Origin: JAZDCJ01 sp036311985
GTDB taxonomy: Bacteria; Actinomycetota; Actinomycetes; Actinomycetales; Micrococcaceae
Assembly: GCF_036311985.1 (NCBI RefSeq)
Contig: NZ_JAZDCJ010000036.1
DNA: 64,000 nt
Reading direction: 5' to 3' (one strand)
Of the stretch, positions 24,284 through 32,696 are shown piece by piece. Below the pieces are notes generated by a model that made no database searches, had not been told where the DNA came from, and was given only the letters and a program-made list of their open reading frames with translations. The position numbers and the translations under genes are program-made. How positions within the stretch are numbered: position 1 is the stretch's first letter; each line of letters starts with the position of its first letter.

Positions 24284-25513
24284 ATGACCCAGACCCTCAA
24301 CGAGACCACCTCCCGTTCCCCGTGGACCGGCCGGGCCGATGCCGCGGAGATCGAGCACTGGAGCGCGGCGGCCCGCGCCGCCGCCGCGGAACTCGCCGTC
24401 GACGCCCTCGAGCGCGACCGGGCCAACCAGGATCCGTTCGCGGAGATCGAGGTGCTGCGCCGTCACGATCTGGTCAACGTGGTCATCCCGGCCGTCCTCG
24501 GCGGCGGGGGCGGCCACTGGGAGTCCGCCTTCACCGTGGTGCGCATCCTCGCGGGCGTCGACGGCTCGATCGCCCAGCTGCTGGCCTACCACTACATCAA
24601 CCTGGCTTCGGTCGTCTTCTACTCCACCGGCGCCACGCAGGAGTCCTGGCTGCGCCGTTCGGCCGAGCACCAGTGGGTGTGGGGGGACTCGGTCAACCCC
24701 GTGGACCCGGATCTGTCCCTCACCACGGACGGCGACGGCTTCCGGCTCACGGGCCTCAAGCGCTTCTCCACGGGCGGCTCGGTGGGCGACGTCGTGATCG
24801 TCAACGCGGTGGTCGCCGACGGCGAGCGCGCCGGCACGACGCTCGCGTTCGTCCTGGACCGCGGCCGCGAGGGCCTGGTTCCGCTCGGCGATTGGGACCA
24901 CCTGGGCCAGCGGCTCTCCGCAAGCGGTTCGCTGCGGTACGACGACGTCCGGGTCGCCCCCGCGGACGTCCTCGGCGAGGTCGGCGACGAGCCCTTCTCC
25001 ACGCTGGTCACGCCGGGCATCCAGCTCGCGTTCGGCAACTTCTACCTGGGCCTGGCCGAGGGCGCCCTCGCGCGCGGCCGGGAGATCCTGCTCGCCCGGA
25101 AGAACGCGTGGGTCCTTTCCAACGCCCCCACGTACGCGCAGGACCCCGTGTTCCAGCGCGTCATCGGGGAGTTCAAGGCGCGTCTGGCCGCCGTCGCCGC
25201 CCTCGCCGAAGCGGTCAACAAGGAGTACGACGACGCCATCGCCCGCGGCGAGGAGCTCACCTCCCAGGAGCGGGCCCGGATCGCGATCCGGATCGCCGAG
25301 CTCAAGGTCGTGTCCACGGAGGCCGCCGTGGACGTCGCCAACCGGATCTACGAGGTCACCGGATCCAGCTCCACGAGCAACCAAGTGGGCCTGGACCTGT
25401 TCTGGCGCAACGTGCGCACCCATTCGCTGCACGATCCGGTGGACTACAAGAAGATCGAGGTCGGCGCGAACTACCTGCTAGGCGAGGTCCAGCCGATCAC
25501 GCTCTACACCTGA
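24284..25513 (+). CDS. Acyl-CoA dehydrogenase-like flavin monooxygenase (DszC/SfnB-like)
   Basis: 409 aa, AAGGAG before the ATG. Domains follow the acyl-CoA dehydrogenase order: helical N-domain, beta domain (WGDSVNPVDPDLSLTTDGDGFRLTGLKRFSTGG, WDHLGQRLSASGSLRYDDV), then the C-terminal helical bundle (NVRTHSLHDPVDYKKIEVGANYLLGE). The HSLHDPVDYK tail and the HYINLASVVF loop are characteristic of DszC/SfnB-type FMNH2 monooxygenases that attack sulfides and sulfones. It is a second member of the class seen at the left edge of the window. With the LLM enzyme next door it suggests a sulfur-source salvage locus. Confidence 0.88.
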   Translation: MTQTLNETTSRSPWTGRADAAEIEHWSAAARAAAAELAVDALERDRANQDPFAEIEVLRRHDLVNVVIPAVLGGGGGHWESAFTVVRILAGVDGSIAQLLAYHYINLASVVFYSTGATQESWLRRSAEHQWVWGDSVNPVDPDLSLTTDGDGFRLTGLKRFSTGGSVGDVVIVNAVVADGERAGTTLAFVLDRGREGLVPLGDWDHLGQRLSASGSLRYDDVRVAPADVLGEVGDEPFSTLVTPGIQLAFGNFYLGLAEGALARGREILLARKNAWVLSNAPTYAQDPVFQRVIGEFKARLAAVAALAEAVNKEYDDAIARGEELTSQERARIAIRIAELKVVSTEAAVDVANRIYEVTGSSSTSNQVGLDLFWRNVRTHSLHDPVDYKKIEVGANYLLGEVQPITLYT

Positions 25514-25550
25514 GCCGAGGAAAGCGAACGGGGCGCGGCCGTGCTGGCCG

Positions 25551-25566
25551 GGCCCCGTCGTCGTCC
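25551..25566 (+). repeat. GC-rich dispersed repeat, copy 5
   Basis: GGCCCCGTCGTCGTCC, 37 bp behind the flavin monooxygenase stop, in the gap before the PfpI-like gene. It forms one side of a GGGGC...GCCCC hairpin. Confidence 0.55.
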
Positions 25567-25670
25567 TCCCTTCGTTTCCCCGCACGGACGCGCCCGGACG
25601 GTTGCGGGCCGCGGCCAGCGGTGGCAAGGTGGGCCCTGTTGCACCCATCCCCAGGACAAGGAGCACGCAC

Positions 25671-26225
25671 ATGGCGGATCTGGCCGGTCGGAATATCCTC
25701 GCGGTGGTCGCGAACCGCGGCGTGGAGCAGGATGAACTAAAGGTCCCGCTGGAGCGCCTTCGGGCGGCCGGCGCGGACGTCGTCGTCGCGGCGCCCGAGG
25801 CGGGCGAGGTCGAGAGCCTCGTCGGCGATTGGGACCGCGGAGAGCGCTTCGCGGTGGACGCCGTGCTCGAGGAGGTGGACCCGGGCGGATTCGATCTGCT
25901 CCTGCTGCCCGGCGGCACGCTGAATGCCGACGCCGTGCGGATCGATGCGGACGCCCAGCGCATCGCCCGGGCGTTCGCCGCATCCGGAAGGCCCGTGGCC
26001 TCGATCTGCCACGGCCCGTGGCTCCTGGTGGAGACCGGGCTGGTGCGGGGCAAGACGCTCACCTCCTACACGTCCATCCGCGCGGACATCGTCAATGCGG
26101 GCGGGCTCTGGGAGGACGACGAGGCCTCGCGTTGCACCGCCGAGGGCTGGACGCTCATCACCTCCCGTAATCCCGGCGACCTGGACCCGTTCGTCGAGGC
26201 GATCCGCGACGAATTGAGCGGTTGA
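25671..26225 (+). CDS. DJ-1/PfpI family protein (type 1 glutamine amidotransferase fold)
   Basis: 184 aa with AAGGAG upstream of the ATG. The nucleophile-elbow Cys113 lies in VASICHGPWLLVE, with the LLLLPGGTLNADAVR strand and TSYTSIRADIVNAGG as in PfpI/YhbO proteins. These act in protein or nucleotide deglycation and general stress; the exact activity is debated. It precedes dps and may be co-expressed with it (64-bp gap), which fits a stress role. Confidence 0.9.
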   Translation: MADLAGRNILAVVANRGVEQDELKVPLERLRAAGADVVVAAPEAGEVESLVGDWDRGERFAVDAVLEEVDPGGFDLLLLPGGTLNADAVRIDADAQRIARAFAASGRPVASICHGPWLLVETGLVRGKTLTSYTSIRADIVNAGGLWEDDEASRCTAEGWTLITSRNPGDLDPFVEAIRDELSG

Positions 26226-26289
26226 GCCCGGAAAAGCGACGTCGCCAGGCGGCACGGACCACGCACAACACCCCAGCGAAGGAGAAGTC

Positions 26290-26859
26290 ATGGCCTCGAA
26301 GAACGCACGAATCGCCGGTTTCACCGTCCCGGGCCTGAGCCTGAAGGACGGGCATCAGGTCGGAGAGGCGTTGCAGCTGCGGCTGCACGCGCTCAACGAC
26401 CTGCAGCTGACCCTCAAGCACGCCCATTGGAACGTGGTGGGCCGGGACTTCATCGGCGTCCACGAGATGCTGGACCCGCAGATCGAGAAGGTCCGGGCGA
26501 TGGTCGACGCCCTGGCCGAACGCATGGCCACCCTGGGCGTGTCCCCGAACGGGCTCCCCGGCGCGCTCGTCGCGGCCCGCGACTGGGACGACTACTCGAT
26601 CGACCGGGCCGGCACCACGGAGCACCTGGCCGCCTTGGACCAGGTCTACAACGGCGTCGTGGGCAGTCACCGCGCGTCCATCGAAGCCGTCGGCGAGCTT
26701 GATCCCGTGACCGAGGACCTCTTGATCGGCCAGACGGCCGAGCTCGAGCTCTTCCAGTGGTTCCTCCGCGCCCACCTGGAGAACAGCGAGGGAACCCTCT
26801 CCGATCAGGGCGCGCGCACCGAGACCGGCGCCGCCCGGAAGGCCGCCCAGGCCGACTAG
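26290..26859 (+). CDS. dps: Dps: DNA-protecting ferritin-like protein
   Basis: 189 aa, GAAGGAG before the ATG. The Dps signature TLKHAHWNVVGRDFIGVHEMLD includes probable ferroxidase ligands His44 or His46, His58 and Asp62. The following helices (VDALAERMATLG, EDLLIGQTAELELFQWFLRAHLEN) complete the four-helix bundle. It forms a 12-mer that oxidises iron with peroxide and shields DNA. The Ala/Lys/Arg tail (GAARKAAQAD) could bind DNA. An IS5-family element begins right after the TAG stop, which is part of the duplicated CTAG target, so the coding sequence is intact but its natural 3' flank is displaced. Confidence 0.95.
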   Translation: MASKNARIAGFTVPGLSLKDGHQVGEALQLRLHALNDLQLTLKHAHWNVVGRDFIGVHEMLDPQIEKVRAMVDALAERMATLGVSPNGLPGALVAARDWDDYSIDRAGTTEHLAALDQVYNGVVGSHRASIEAVGELDPVTEDLLIGQTAELELFQWFLRAHLENSEGTLSDQGARTETGAARKAAQAD

Positions 26860-27624
26860 GGCGTGTCTCCTCATGCCGTGATCGCCTGACTCCAGATGAC
26901 GGTGGCCTGCAGGACGGCGGCCGCGCGGTAGGTCAGGGCGAGTTTGTCGTAGCGGATGGCACGGGAGGAGTAGGCCTTGTCCGCCATGGCCCGGTCCGGG
27001 CGGGTGCGTGCCCGTCCCGGGCCGGGACGGGCGACTTTCAGGGCCTCCAGCAGGTTCTCGAACATCGGCGAGTCCCCGCCCTGGCCGGGGCCGAGCAGGA
27101 TCACCAAGGGGCGCTTGTTCCCGTCGACCAGGGTGTGGATCTTGGTGCTCAGCCCTCCGCGGGAGCGGCCAATGGCATGGTCGGCGGGCTCCTCAAACAG
27201 ATTCTTGTGATTCGACAGGTCCCCCTGTGTGGCGCGGGAGGTTGGTGCCGTGCTGGTGGGCACGGTTGATCGTGGAGTCCACCGACACCTCCCAATTGAC
27301 CAGGCCTTCGGAATCCGCGCGGGTCAGCAAGGCGCCCAGGACGGCGTCCCAGGTGCCGTCTCCGGCGTAGCGGCGGTGGCGCTTCCACACGCTCTTCCAC
27401 GATCCGAAGTGCTCGGGTAGGTCCCGCCACGGGATCCCGGCCCGGTAGCGGTAGATGATGCCCTCGACCGTCAAGCGGTGGTCGTTGAACGGACGACCCG
27501 CCTTGCCACGGACGAAGGCATCAGCGGGGCGATCAACTCCCACTGGGCATCGGAAAGAACGGAATAGCGCGGATTCAACGCTCAATCATGCCAAGACGCC
27601 CAAGGAACCATGAGGAGACACACC
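26860..27624 (-). mobile_element. Defective IS5-family (IS427-like) insertion sequence
   Basis: A 765-bp element. Its terminal inverted repeats are GGCGTGTCTCCTCATG at the left and CATGAGGAGACACACC at the right, with one mismatch. CTAG flanks it on both sides (26856-26859 and 27625-27628), a 4-bp target duplication. The transposase it carries is frameshifted and internally deleted, so it can move only if helped by a full copy elsewhere. Confidence 0.88.
26871..27585 (-). pseudogene. IS5-family transposase, two frames and internally deleted
   Basis: Frame A (27193-27585, 130 aa) has the DUF4096 N-domain (GRPFNDHRLTVEGIIYRYRAGIPWRDLPEHFG) and the first catalytic Asp (VSVDSTI). Frame B (26871-27263) continues with EEPADHAIGRSRGGLSTKIH and the second Asp (AMADKAYSS). 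It then jumps straight to the normal C-terminus (RYDKLALTYRAA). The segment that should lie between, with the third catalytic residue (Glu of VER), is missing by about 60 codons. Passage from A to B needs a +1 shift near a GTT TGA stop. IS427-type elements normally use a -1 shift, so this may be a mutation. Confidence 0.85.
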
Positions 27625-27628
27625 CTAG

Positions 27629-27945
27629 TCCGAGACCCCGGACCCGCCGCGGGGCTCGTCCATGATGCACACCTCCAGGACCGGTGGCCGAAGCCTCCGG
27701 CGAGGTCTCCCGCCGCCTCGGAGTCTTACGACGCAATCCACGCGGTGTCTGCCCCCCGAAAGGCCCGCCGGCCGCCCTCCGCACCAGGCGACTTGTTCAA
27801 GATCCGCTCAAGACACCCCCGGGGATCTTGCGCGAACCCTTGGACAACCTTGCGTCCGCTCCGCACCGAACCTTGAGCCGTGGCGGAGACAGTGGTCATA
27901 TAGCCGGCCGCAGTGGTCCGGCGGGACTCTCAGGGGGAGAACACC
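27629..27945 (+). promoter_or_regulatory. Spacer and candidate promoter of the SipW operon
   Basis: This 317-bp gap has no gene. It contains an inverted repeat AAGATCC...GGATCTT (about 27800-27832). A promoter candidate has TTGAGC at 27873-27878 and CATATA at 27897-27902 (18-bp spacing), about 45 bp before the first gene of the exported-protein operon. A strong GGGGGAG ribosome site follows at about 27934. Confidence 0.4.
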
Positions 27946-28458
27946 ATGAACAAGATGACCAAGGGCGCGCTGGCCACCGGACTCGGCGTGGCGCTGCTGA
28001 TCGGCGGCGGCGGAACGCTCGCCGTGTGGAACCAGGCGGTCGAGGCCCCAGCCGGGACGGTCGCAGCGGGCGACCTCGAGCTGACGGCCGGACAGGGAAC
28101 CTGGACCGATGCCGCGGGCAAACCCGTCTCGCTGGGCACCTACAAGGTGGTTCCGGGCGACCGGCTCACCTTCACCCAGCCGCTCACGGTCAAGCTCGTC
28201 GGCGACAAGATGCGCGCGGAGCTGACCACGACCGATCTGGCGTCCGGCTCGCCGCTCATCGTCGGCGCCACCACGCTGGCCAAGGACAACACGCCCGCCA
28301 AGACCGAGCTGCTGCCTGCGGACTCCGGCGACTACACCGCGTCCGTGACGGTCGAGCTCCCGGCCGCCACGAGCGGCCGCGTGGGCACGAACCTGAACGC
28401 GGACCTGGGCCGGCTGACGTTCACCCTCGAACAGATCGCCCCGACGGCCGCACCGTAG
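27946..28458 (+). CDS. SipW-dependent exported protein (TasA/CalY-like)
   Basis: 170 aa from MNKMTKGALATGLGVALLIGGGGTLAVW. The alternate-type signal peptide (hydrophobic core, then GGTLAVWNQA, as in SipW substrates) is followed by a beta-rich domain (APAGTVAAGDLELTAGQGTWTD, VVPGDRLTFTQPLTVKLVGDKMRAELTT). It is similar to TasA/CalY-class surface proteins. First gene of a four-gene operon with its own SipW-type peptidase. Likely secreted and cell-surface associated; fibre formation is inference from the family. Confidence 0.85.
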   Translation: MNKMTKGALATGLGVALLIGGGGTLAVWNQAVEAPAGTVAAGDLELTAGQGTWTDAAGKPVSLGTYKVVPGDRLTFTQPLTVKLVGDKMRAELTTTDLASGSPLIVGATTLAKDNTPAKTELLPADSGDYTASVTVELPAATSGRVGTNLNADLGRLTFTLEQIAPTAAP

Positions 28459-28491
28459 CCAGCCGGCTCCGGGGAACCACGAGGACCTTCG

Positions 28492-29028
28492 ATGAAGACG
28501 ACGCTGCGGGTCGCCGCCCTGCTCGGCGCGGCGACGGTGCTGGGCCTGCTCACCGTCCAGGGCACGCTCGCCCTGTGGAGCGCGACAGCTTCCTCGGGAG
28601 CGCAGGCCGTGCGGACGGCCGACTTCACCGTCCTCGTCCGGACCGCCGACGGCGCGACGTCGGCCCTGGGGGCCGGGACCAGCCCGGTGACGTTGCCGCC
28701 CGTCACCGGGCTGGTCAAGGGCGGTAGCCGGACGACGGCGGTCACGCTCGTGAATGCGACGGACGCCGGCAGCGGGGCCTTCCGTGCCCGCGTCACGGCC
28801 GGGACCCCGCAAGTGCAGGGCCAGCTCCAAAGCCGGCTCACGGTCACGGTCCGGCCGGGCACCGATGCCGGCTGTTCGGCCTTCCGGCCGGGACCGGGGA
28901 TCGATCTGGCGCAGGGCGCCTCCGGCGTCCTTTGCGTCACGACCACGTTGGCGGCGGAGACTCCCGCGTCCTTGGGGGGCGCGGGGGCCTCCGTCATCAT
29001 CCCGCTCACGGCGGAGCAGCTCCCGTGA
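28492..29028 (+). CDS. SipW-dependent exported protein, second
   Basis: 178 aa. The signal region MKTTLRVAALLGAATVLGLLTVQGTLALWSATA shows the alternate-type W/LW pattern. The mature part (DFTVLVRTADGATSALGAG, SRTTAVTLVNATDAGSGAFRARVT) is beta-sandwich-like, with two Cys residues (DAGCSAFRPG, GVLCVTT) that could form a disulfide. It is 33 bp behind the first exported protein and its stop overlaps the GTG of the peptidase gene. Confidence 0.8.
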   Translation: MKTTLRVAALLGAATVLGLLTVQGTLALWSATASSGAQAVRTADFTVLVRTADGATSALGAGTSPVTLPPVTGLVKGGSRTTAVTLVNATDAGSGAFRARVTAGTPQVQGQLQSRLTVTVRPGTDAGCSAFRPGPGIDLAQGASGVLCVTTTLAAETPASLGGAGASVIIPLTAEQLP

Positions 29029-29636
29029 GCCCCGACACCGCGCCGCCGGCGCCCGGACACGAGGAAGCCATGCCCACCACAGCACCGACGCCGGCACTCC
29101 CGTCGCCCCTCCGTGCCGCCGCGACGGCCGCGAGCTTCCTGGCGCTGGTCCTCGCCGCCCTCGCTGCCCTCGTGCTGGTCATCGTGCCGCTGGCCACGGG
29201 ATCCCAGAGCTACTCCGTGCTGACCGGTTCCATGGCGCCGCACTATGCACCGGGAACCCTGCTCGTGGTCGGCCCGGCGGACTTCGCATCGCTTGGCACG
29301 GGCGACGTCGTCACGTATCAGCTCGAATCCGGCCGGCCGGAGGTCGTGACGCACCGGATCGTCTCCGTCACGAGCGCCCAGGACGGTGAACGCCTGCTCA
29401 TCACGCAGGGGGACAACAACGACGCCCCCGATCCGGCCCCGGTCGCCGAGGTCCAGGTCCGCGGCACGCTGCTCTACGCCGTCCCCTACGCCGGTTTCGC
29501 CGCCAACTGGCTCGGCCACCAGGACCGGACGCTCGCCGGGCGGCTGCTGGCCTTCGGACTGATCGGCTACGGCGCCGTGGTGTTCGGCCGCGGAGCGTGG
29601 ACCCGGCTTCAACCGGCCGTCGGGGGCCTCCCGTGA
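29025..29636 (+). CDS. sipW: Signal peptidase I, SipW/archaeal (ER) type
   Basis: 203 aa starting at GTG that overlaps the preceding stop (GTGA). A long N-terminal membrane segment (about 30-57) is followed by catalytic Ser69 in LTGSMAPHYAPGTLL. The general base is His110 in EVVTHRIVSV, in place of the Lys of ordinary signal peptidase I, which is diagnostic of the SipW type. Box ITQGDNNDAPDPAPV is also present, and a C-terminal membrane segment ends the protein. It should process the alternate-type signal peptides of its three operon neighbours. Confidence 0.92.
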   Translation: MSPDTAPPAPGHEEAMPTTAPTPALPSPLRAAATAASFLALVLAALAALVLVIVPLATGSQSYSVLTGSMAPHYAPGTLLVVGPADFASLGTGDVVTYQLESGRPEVVTHRIVSVTSAQDGERLLITQGDNNDAPDPAPVAEVQVRGTLLYAVPYAGFAANWLGHQDRTLAGRLLAFGLIGYGAVVFGRGAWTRLQPAVGGLP

Positions 29637-30127
29637 GCCCCGCTGCTGCCGGACCGGGGCGGCGGCTGCCCGGGATGCGCGCGGCCCTGGCCCTCTACCT
29701 CGTGATCGTGACCGCAGGATTCGGAGCGGCCGGCGCCCAGGCCCTGTGGTCCTTCAACAGCGCCGTCTCCGCCGGCGTGACGGCGGGCGCGTGGGCTCCG
29801 AATCCCGTCACGGGGACGGTGACGTGCACGCGGCAGGATGGGGGCCCGATCACCGACCGCTACGCCGACATCACCGTCCGGTGGACCGCGACCGACGCCG
29901 TGTCCTACACCGTGACGGCCGTCCGCAAGGGATCGGCGTCCGTCACCATTTCCACCACGTCGACGACGAGCAGCGCGACCCTGCGGATCAACCGGGCCAC
30001 CTTGTTCGACTCCCAGGAGTACACCGCGACCATCACGGCTACAGCGAACGGCCTGCAGGCCGCGCCCAGGACGTTCTCGCTCGAGATGGGCACGTTCCTG
30101 GGCATTCCCACGGTCGGTTGCAGCTAG
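29633..30127 (+). CDS. SipW-dependent exported protein, third
   Basis: 164 aa starting at GTG overlapping the sipW stop (GTGA). The N-terminus has an Arg-containing stretch and hydrophobic segment ending AAGAQALWSFNSAVSAG, an alternate-type signal. The mature part is Thr/Ser-rich with a fibronectin-like beta pattern (ADITVRWTATDAVSYTVTAVRKGSASVTIS) and two Cys residues. No homologue is recognised. It completes the operon; the gene after it starts 77 bp downstream. Confidence 0.75.
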   Translation: MSPAAAGPGRRLPGMRAALALYLVIVTAGFGAAGAQALWSFNSAVSAGVTAGAWAPNPVTGTVTCTRQDGGPITDRYADITVRWTATDAVSYTVTAVRKGSASVTISTTSTTSSATLRINRATLFDSQEYTATITATANGLQAAPRTFSLEMGTFLGIPTVGCS

Positions 30128-30204
30128 GCTCCGGTCAGGGGCACTGGACCGGGAGCGCGGGCGAACGGGGCGTGGCCTATGGTGTAGACCAACAGGAGGT
30201 GCAC

Positions 30205-31284
30205 GTGGACGAGCGGTGGATCGGCCTTCCCGGAGGCGGCGGAAGCGGGCCGCCCGGCGAGGAGGAAGCCGCGCTCGTCCGCGCCGCCGCCGCTTGCAAC
30301 GGCCACCCCGGACCCGTCGTCGAGCACCTGCGGAGCACCGGGGGAGAGCTCGTCACGCACGGCTCGCACGCACGCTTCGAGCTCCTGGCCTCCGTGGCCG
30401 CCGTGGACCTGGCCGCAGCCCGCACGCTGGAACCCCACCTGGATGCCCTCGACATCCTCCGCCAAGCGGGCCTGTCGGCCGAACCCGGTGCGGCATGGGG
30501 CGTCTATGCCGCCGAATCCGCCTCCGGGAGACTCACAGCCACGTCCGCTCCGGGATCGAACGCCTCGCAGGCCACCACCGCGGCGGCGGTCCCCGGGTCG
30601 TGGACGACGCCGGACGGCGACTGGATCCTCGAGGGCACCAAGCCTTGGTGCTCCCTCGCGGGCGTGATCGACCGCGCCGTCGTCACGGCGCACGTCGACG
30701 GCGGCCGCCGGGCCTTCGCCGTGGACCTTGCGCACCCCGGCGTTGCTCCCGATCACTCCGGGTGGGCCGGGCACGGCCTCCCGTCCATCCCGAGCGGGCC
30801 GGTCCGCTTCCGCCAGGTCCCTGCCAGCCCGGTCGGCGCCACCGGCTGGTACCTGACCCGGCCGGGGTTCGCCGGCGGAGGCATCGGCGTGGCCGCCTGC
30901 TGGTTCGGCGGCGCGGTGGGGCTCTTCAGGACCTTGCTGGACTCCGCCCACCGTCGCACCCCGGACCAACTGGCCCTGGCCTGGATCGGCGAGGCCGACC
31001 GGCTGCTCGCCGCCGCCGCGGCCCTCCTGGGCACCGCGGCGCCCCTCGTCGATTCCGGTGCGGCCGGCTGGACCGACGCCCACCGCGTGCGGGGCCACGT
31101 CGCGGCCGCCTGCACGCGCGTCCTGGAAATCTGCGGGCAGGCCATGGGGCCTTCCCCCTTGGCCTTCGACGCCGCGCACGCCCGCCGCGTGGCCGACCTG
31201 ACGCTGTACATCCGCCAGCACCACGGTTCGCGGGACGACGCCGAGCTGGGCCGGCTCGTGCTGGAGCGCGAGCGGGCGTGGTGA
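30205..31284 (+). CDS. Acyl-CoA dehydrogenase-like protein of the PIG-L/methyltransferase operon
   Basis: 359 aa from GTG 30205 with AGGAGGT just upstream. The beta-domain pattern of acyl-CoA dehydrogenases is recognisable (AAAVPGSWTTPDGDWILEGTKPWCSLAGVIDRAVVTA), as is the C-terminal bundle (VRGHVAAACTRVLEICGQAMGPSPLAFDAAHARRVADLTLYIRQHHGSRDDAELG). It is shorter and more divergent than beta-oxidation enzymes. The gene overlaps the next one by GTGA. This three-gene set recurs in bacteria without an assigned product, from general knowledge of such clusters; its biochemical role is unknown. Confidence 0.8.
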   Translation: MDERWIGLPGGGGSGPPGEEEAALVRAAAACNGHPGPVVEHLRSTGGELVTHGSHARFELLASVAAVDLAAARTLEPHLDALDILRQAGLSAEPGAAWGVYAAESASGRLTATSAPGSNASQATTAAAVPGSWTTPDGDWILEGTKPWCSLAGVIDRAVVTAHVDGGRRAFAVDLAHPGVAPDHSGWAGHGLPSIPSGPVRFRQVPASPVGATGWYLTRPGFAGGGIGVAACWFGGAVGLFRTLLDSAHRRTPDQLALAWIGEADRLLAAAAALLGTAAPLVDSGAAGWTDAHRVRGHVAAACTRVLEICGQAMGPSPLAFDAAHARRVADLTLYIRQHHGSRDDAELGRLVLERERAW

Positions 31285-32696
31285 CCTTCAGCCACCGGGA
31301 GGCGGGCACCCCGGGGCAACGGTGGCGGGACGCGGGCGTCGATGCCCTGCCGGAACTGCCGCCCGCGGCGCTGCCCGGCGCAGGAGGAACCGCCGTCGTC
31401 GTGGTGCCGCACCCGGACGACGAGGCGCTCGGCGCGGCGGGATTCATCCTGCGCGCCGCCGCCGCGGGGGCCAGCGTCACGGTGCTTCTCTGCACCGCCG
31501 GCGAGGCCTCGCACCCCGGTTCCCCCACCCACACCCCCGACCGGCTGGCCCGGCTCCGGCTCGCGGAGTTCGCCGCGTCCATGGGCATCGCCTCGACCAC
31601 ATCCGCCATCGCCTGGCGCTTCCTCGACCTCCCCGACGGCGGGATCTCCGGGCACACGGGGCCCCTACGCGAGGAGATCGTCCGGGCGCTGCGCTCGGGG
31701 TCGGCCGACGGCATCCGGGGCGGGGTCGTGGCCGCGCCCTACCGCTCGGATGGGCACCCTGACCACGAGGCGGCGGGACGGGCGGCCGCCGACGCCGCCC
31801 GGGAGGCGGAGGCCGGCCTGGTGGAATTCCCCGTGTGGTACTGGCACTGGGCGCAGCCCGAGGAGGGGTCCTGGCGGCGGTGGCGGACGCTGCGCCTGTC
31901 CCCGCGCGAGACCGGCCGGAAGCGCGAGATGCTCGGCGTCCACCGCACGCAAGTGGCCGATCTCTCCCCCGCCCCGGGCGACGAGGCCCTGCTTCCCGCC
32001 GGATTCCGCGGGCACTTCGATCGTGGCGTCGAGGTGTTCGCGTGGACGCCGGCCCCGGGCCCCGGGGCGGGAACGCGTTCCTCGGGCGACGTCGCGGGGC
32101 CGCCCCGGGGCGCGGGAACGGCCGCTGAGGACTTCGACGCCCTCTATCGGCGCGACCCGGACCCGTGGGCCTACCTTTCCTCCTGGTACGAGAGGCGCAA
32201 GCGCACCGCCACGCTCGCCGCCCTGCCCCGCGCCCGCTACGCGAACGCCGTCGAGGCCGGGTGCTCGATCGGCGTCCTGACCGCCGAGCTGGCCGCGCGT
32301 TGCGACCGACTCGAGGCCGTGGACGCGAGCGCCGTGGCCCTGGGACTCGCCGCGGACCGGCTCGCCGACCGGCCCCACGTCCGGCTGCGCCGGGCCGAAC
32401 TCCCCGCGGGGTGGACGGCGCCGGCGGCTTCAGTGGACCTCGTGGTGGTCTCGGAGATCGGCTACTTCCTGGCGCCGCGCGAACTGGACGGGCTGCTGGA
32501 CGCCGCGTGGGAATCCCTGCTCCCGGGCGGGCACCTGGTGCTCTGCCACTGGCTCGGCCCCATCGAAGGATGGGCGCTCGACGGCGAGGCCGTCCACGCG
32601 GCCGCCCGCCGCCGGACCGCATCCGGCCCCGTGGTGGCGCACCGGGAGCGGGAGTTCCTGCTCGAGGTGTTCGAAGCGCCGGGATCCTCCGCATGA
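31281..32696 (+). CDS. Bifunctional PIG-L deacetylase / class I SAM-dependent methyltransferase
   Basis: 471 aa. Domain 1 (about 35-240) is a PIG-L/LmbE-type zinc deacetylase with HPDDE at 44-48 and the second metal motif in SDGHPDHEAAG. Domain 2 (about 275-471) is a NodS-like methyltransferase (DFDALYRRDPDPWAYLSSWYERRKR, AGCSIGVLTAELAARCDRLEAVDAS, VDLVVVSEIGYFL). A Pro/Gly linker joins them. Start is GTG 31281, or GTG 31278 one codon earlier. The combination suggests de-N-acetylation and methylation of a glycan or glycolipid intermediate. Confidence 0.9.
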   Translation: MTFSHREAGTPGQRWRDAGVDALPELPPAALPGAGGTAVVVVPHPDDEALGAAGFILRAAAAGASVTVLLCTAGEASHPGSPTHTPDRLARLRLAEFAASMGIASTTSAIAWRFLDLPDGGISGHTGPLREEIVRALRSGSADGIRGGVVAAPYRSDGHPDHEAAGRAAADAAREAEAGLVEFPVWYWHWAQPEEGSWRRWRTLRLSPRETGRKREMLGVHRTQVADLSPAPGDEALLPAGFRGHFDRGVEVFAWTPAPGPGAGTRSSGDVAGPPRGAGTAAEDFDALYRRDPDPWAYLSSWYERRKRTATLAALPRARYANAVEAGCSIGVLTAELAARCDRLEAVDASAVALGLAADRLADRPHVRLRRAELPAGWTAPAASVDLVVVSEIGYFLAPRELDGLLDAAWESLLPGGHLVLCHWLGPIEGWALDGEAVHAAARRRTASGPVVAHREREFLLEVFEAPGSSA

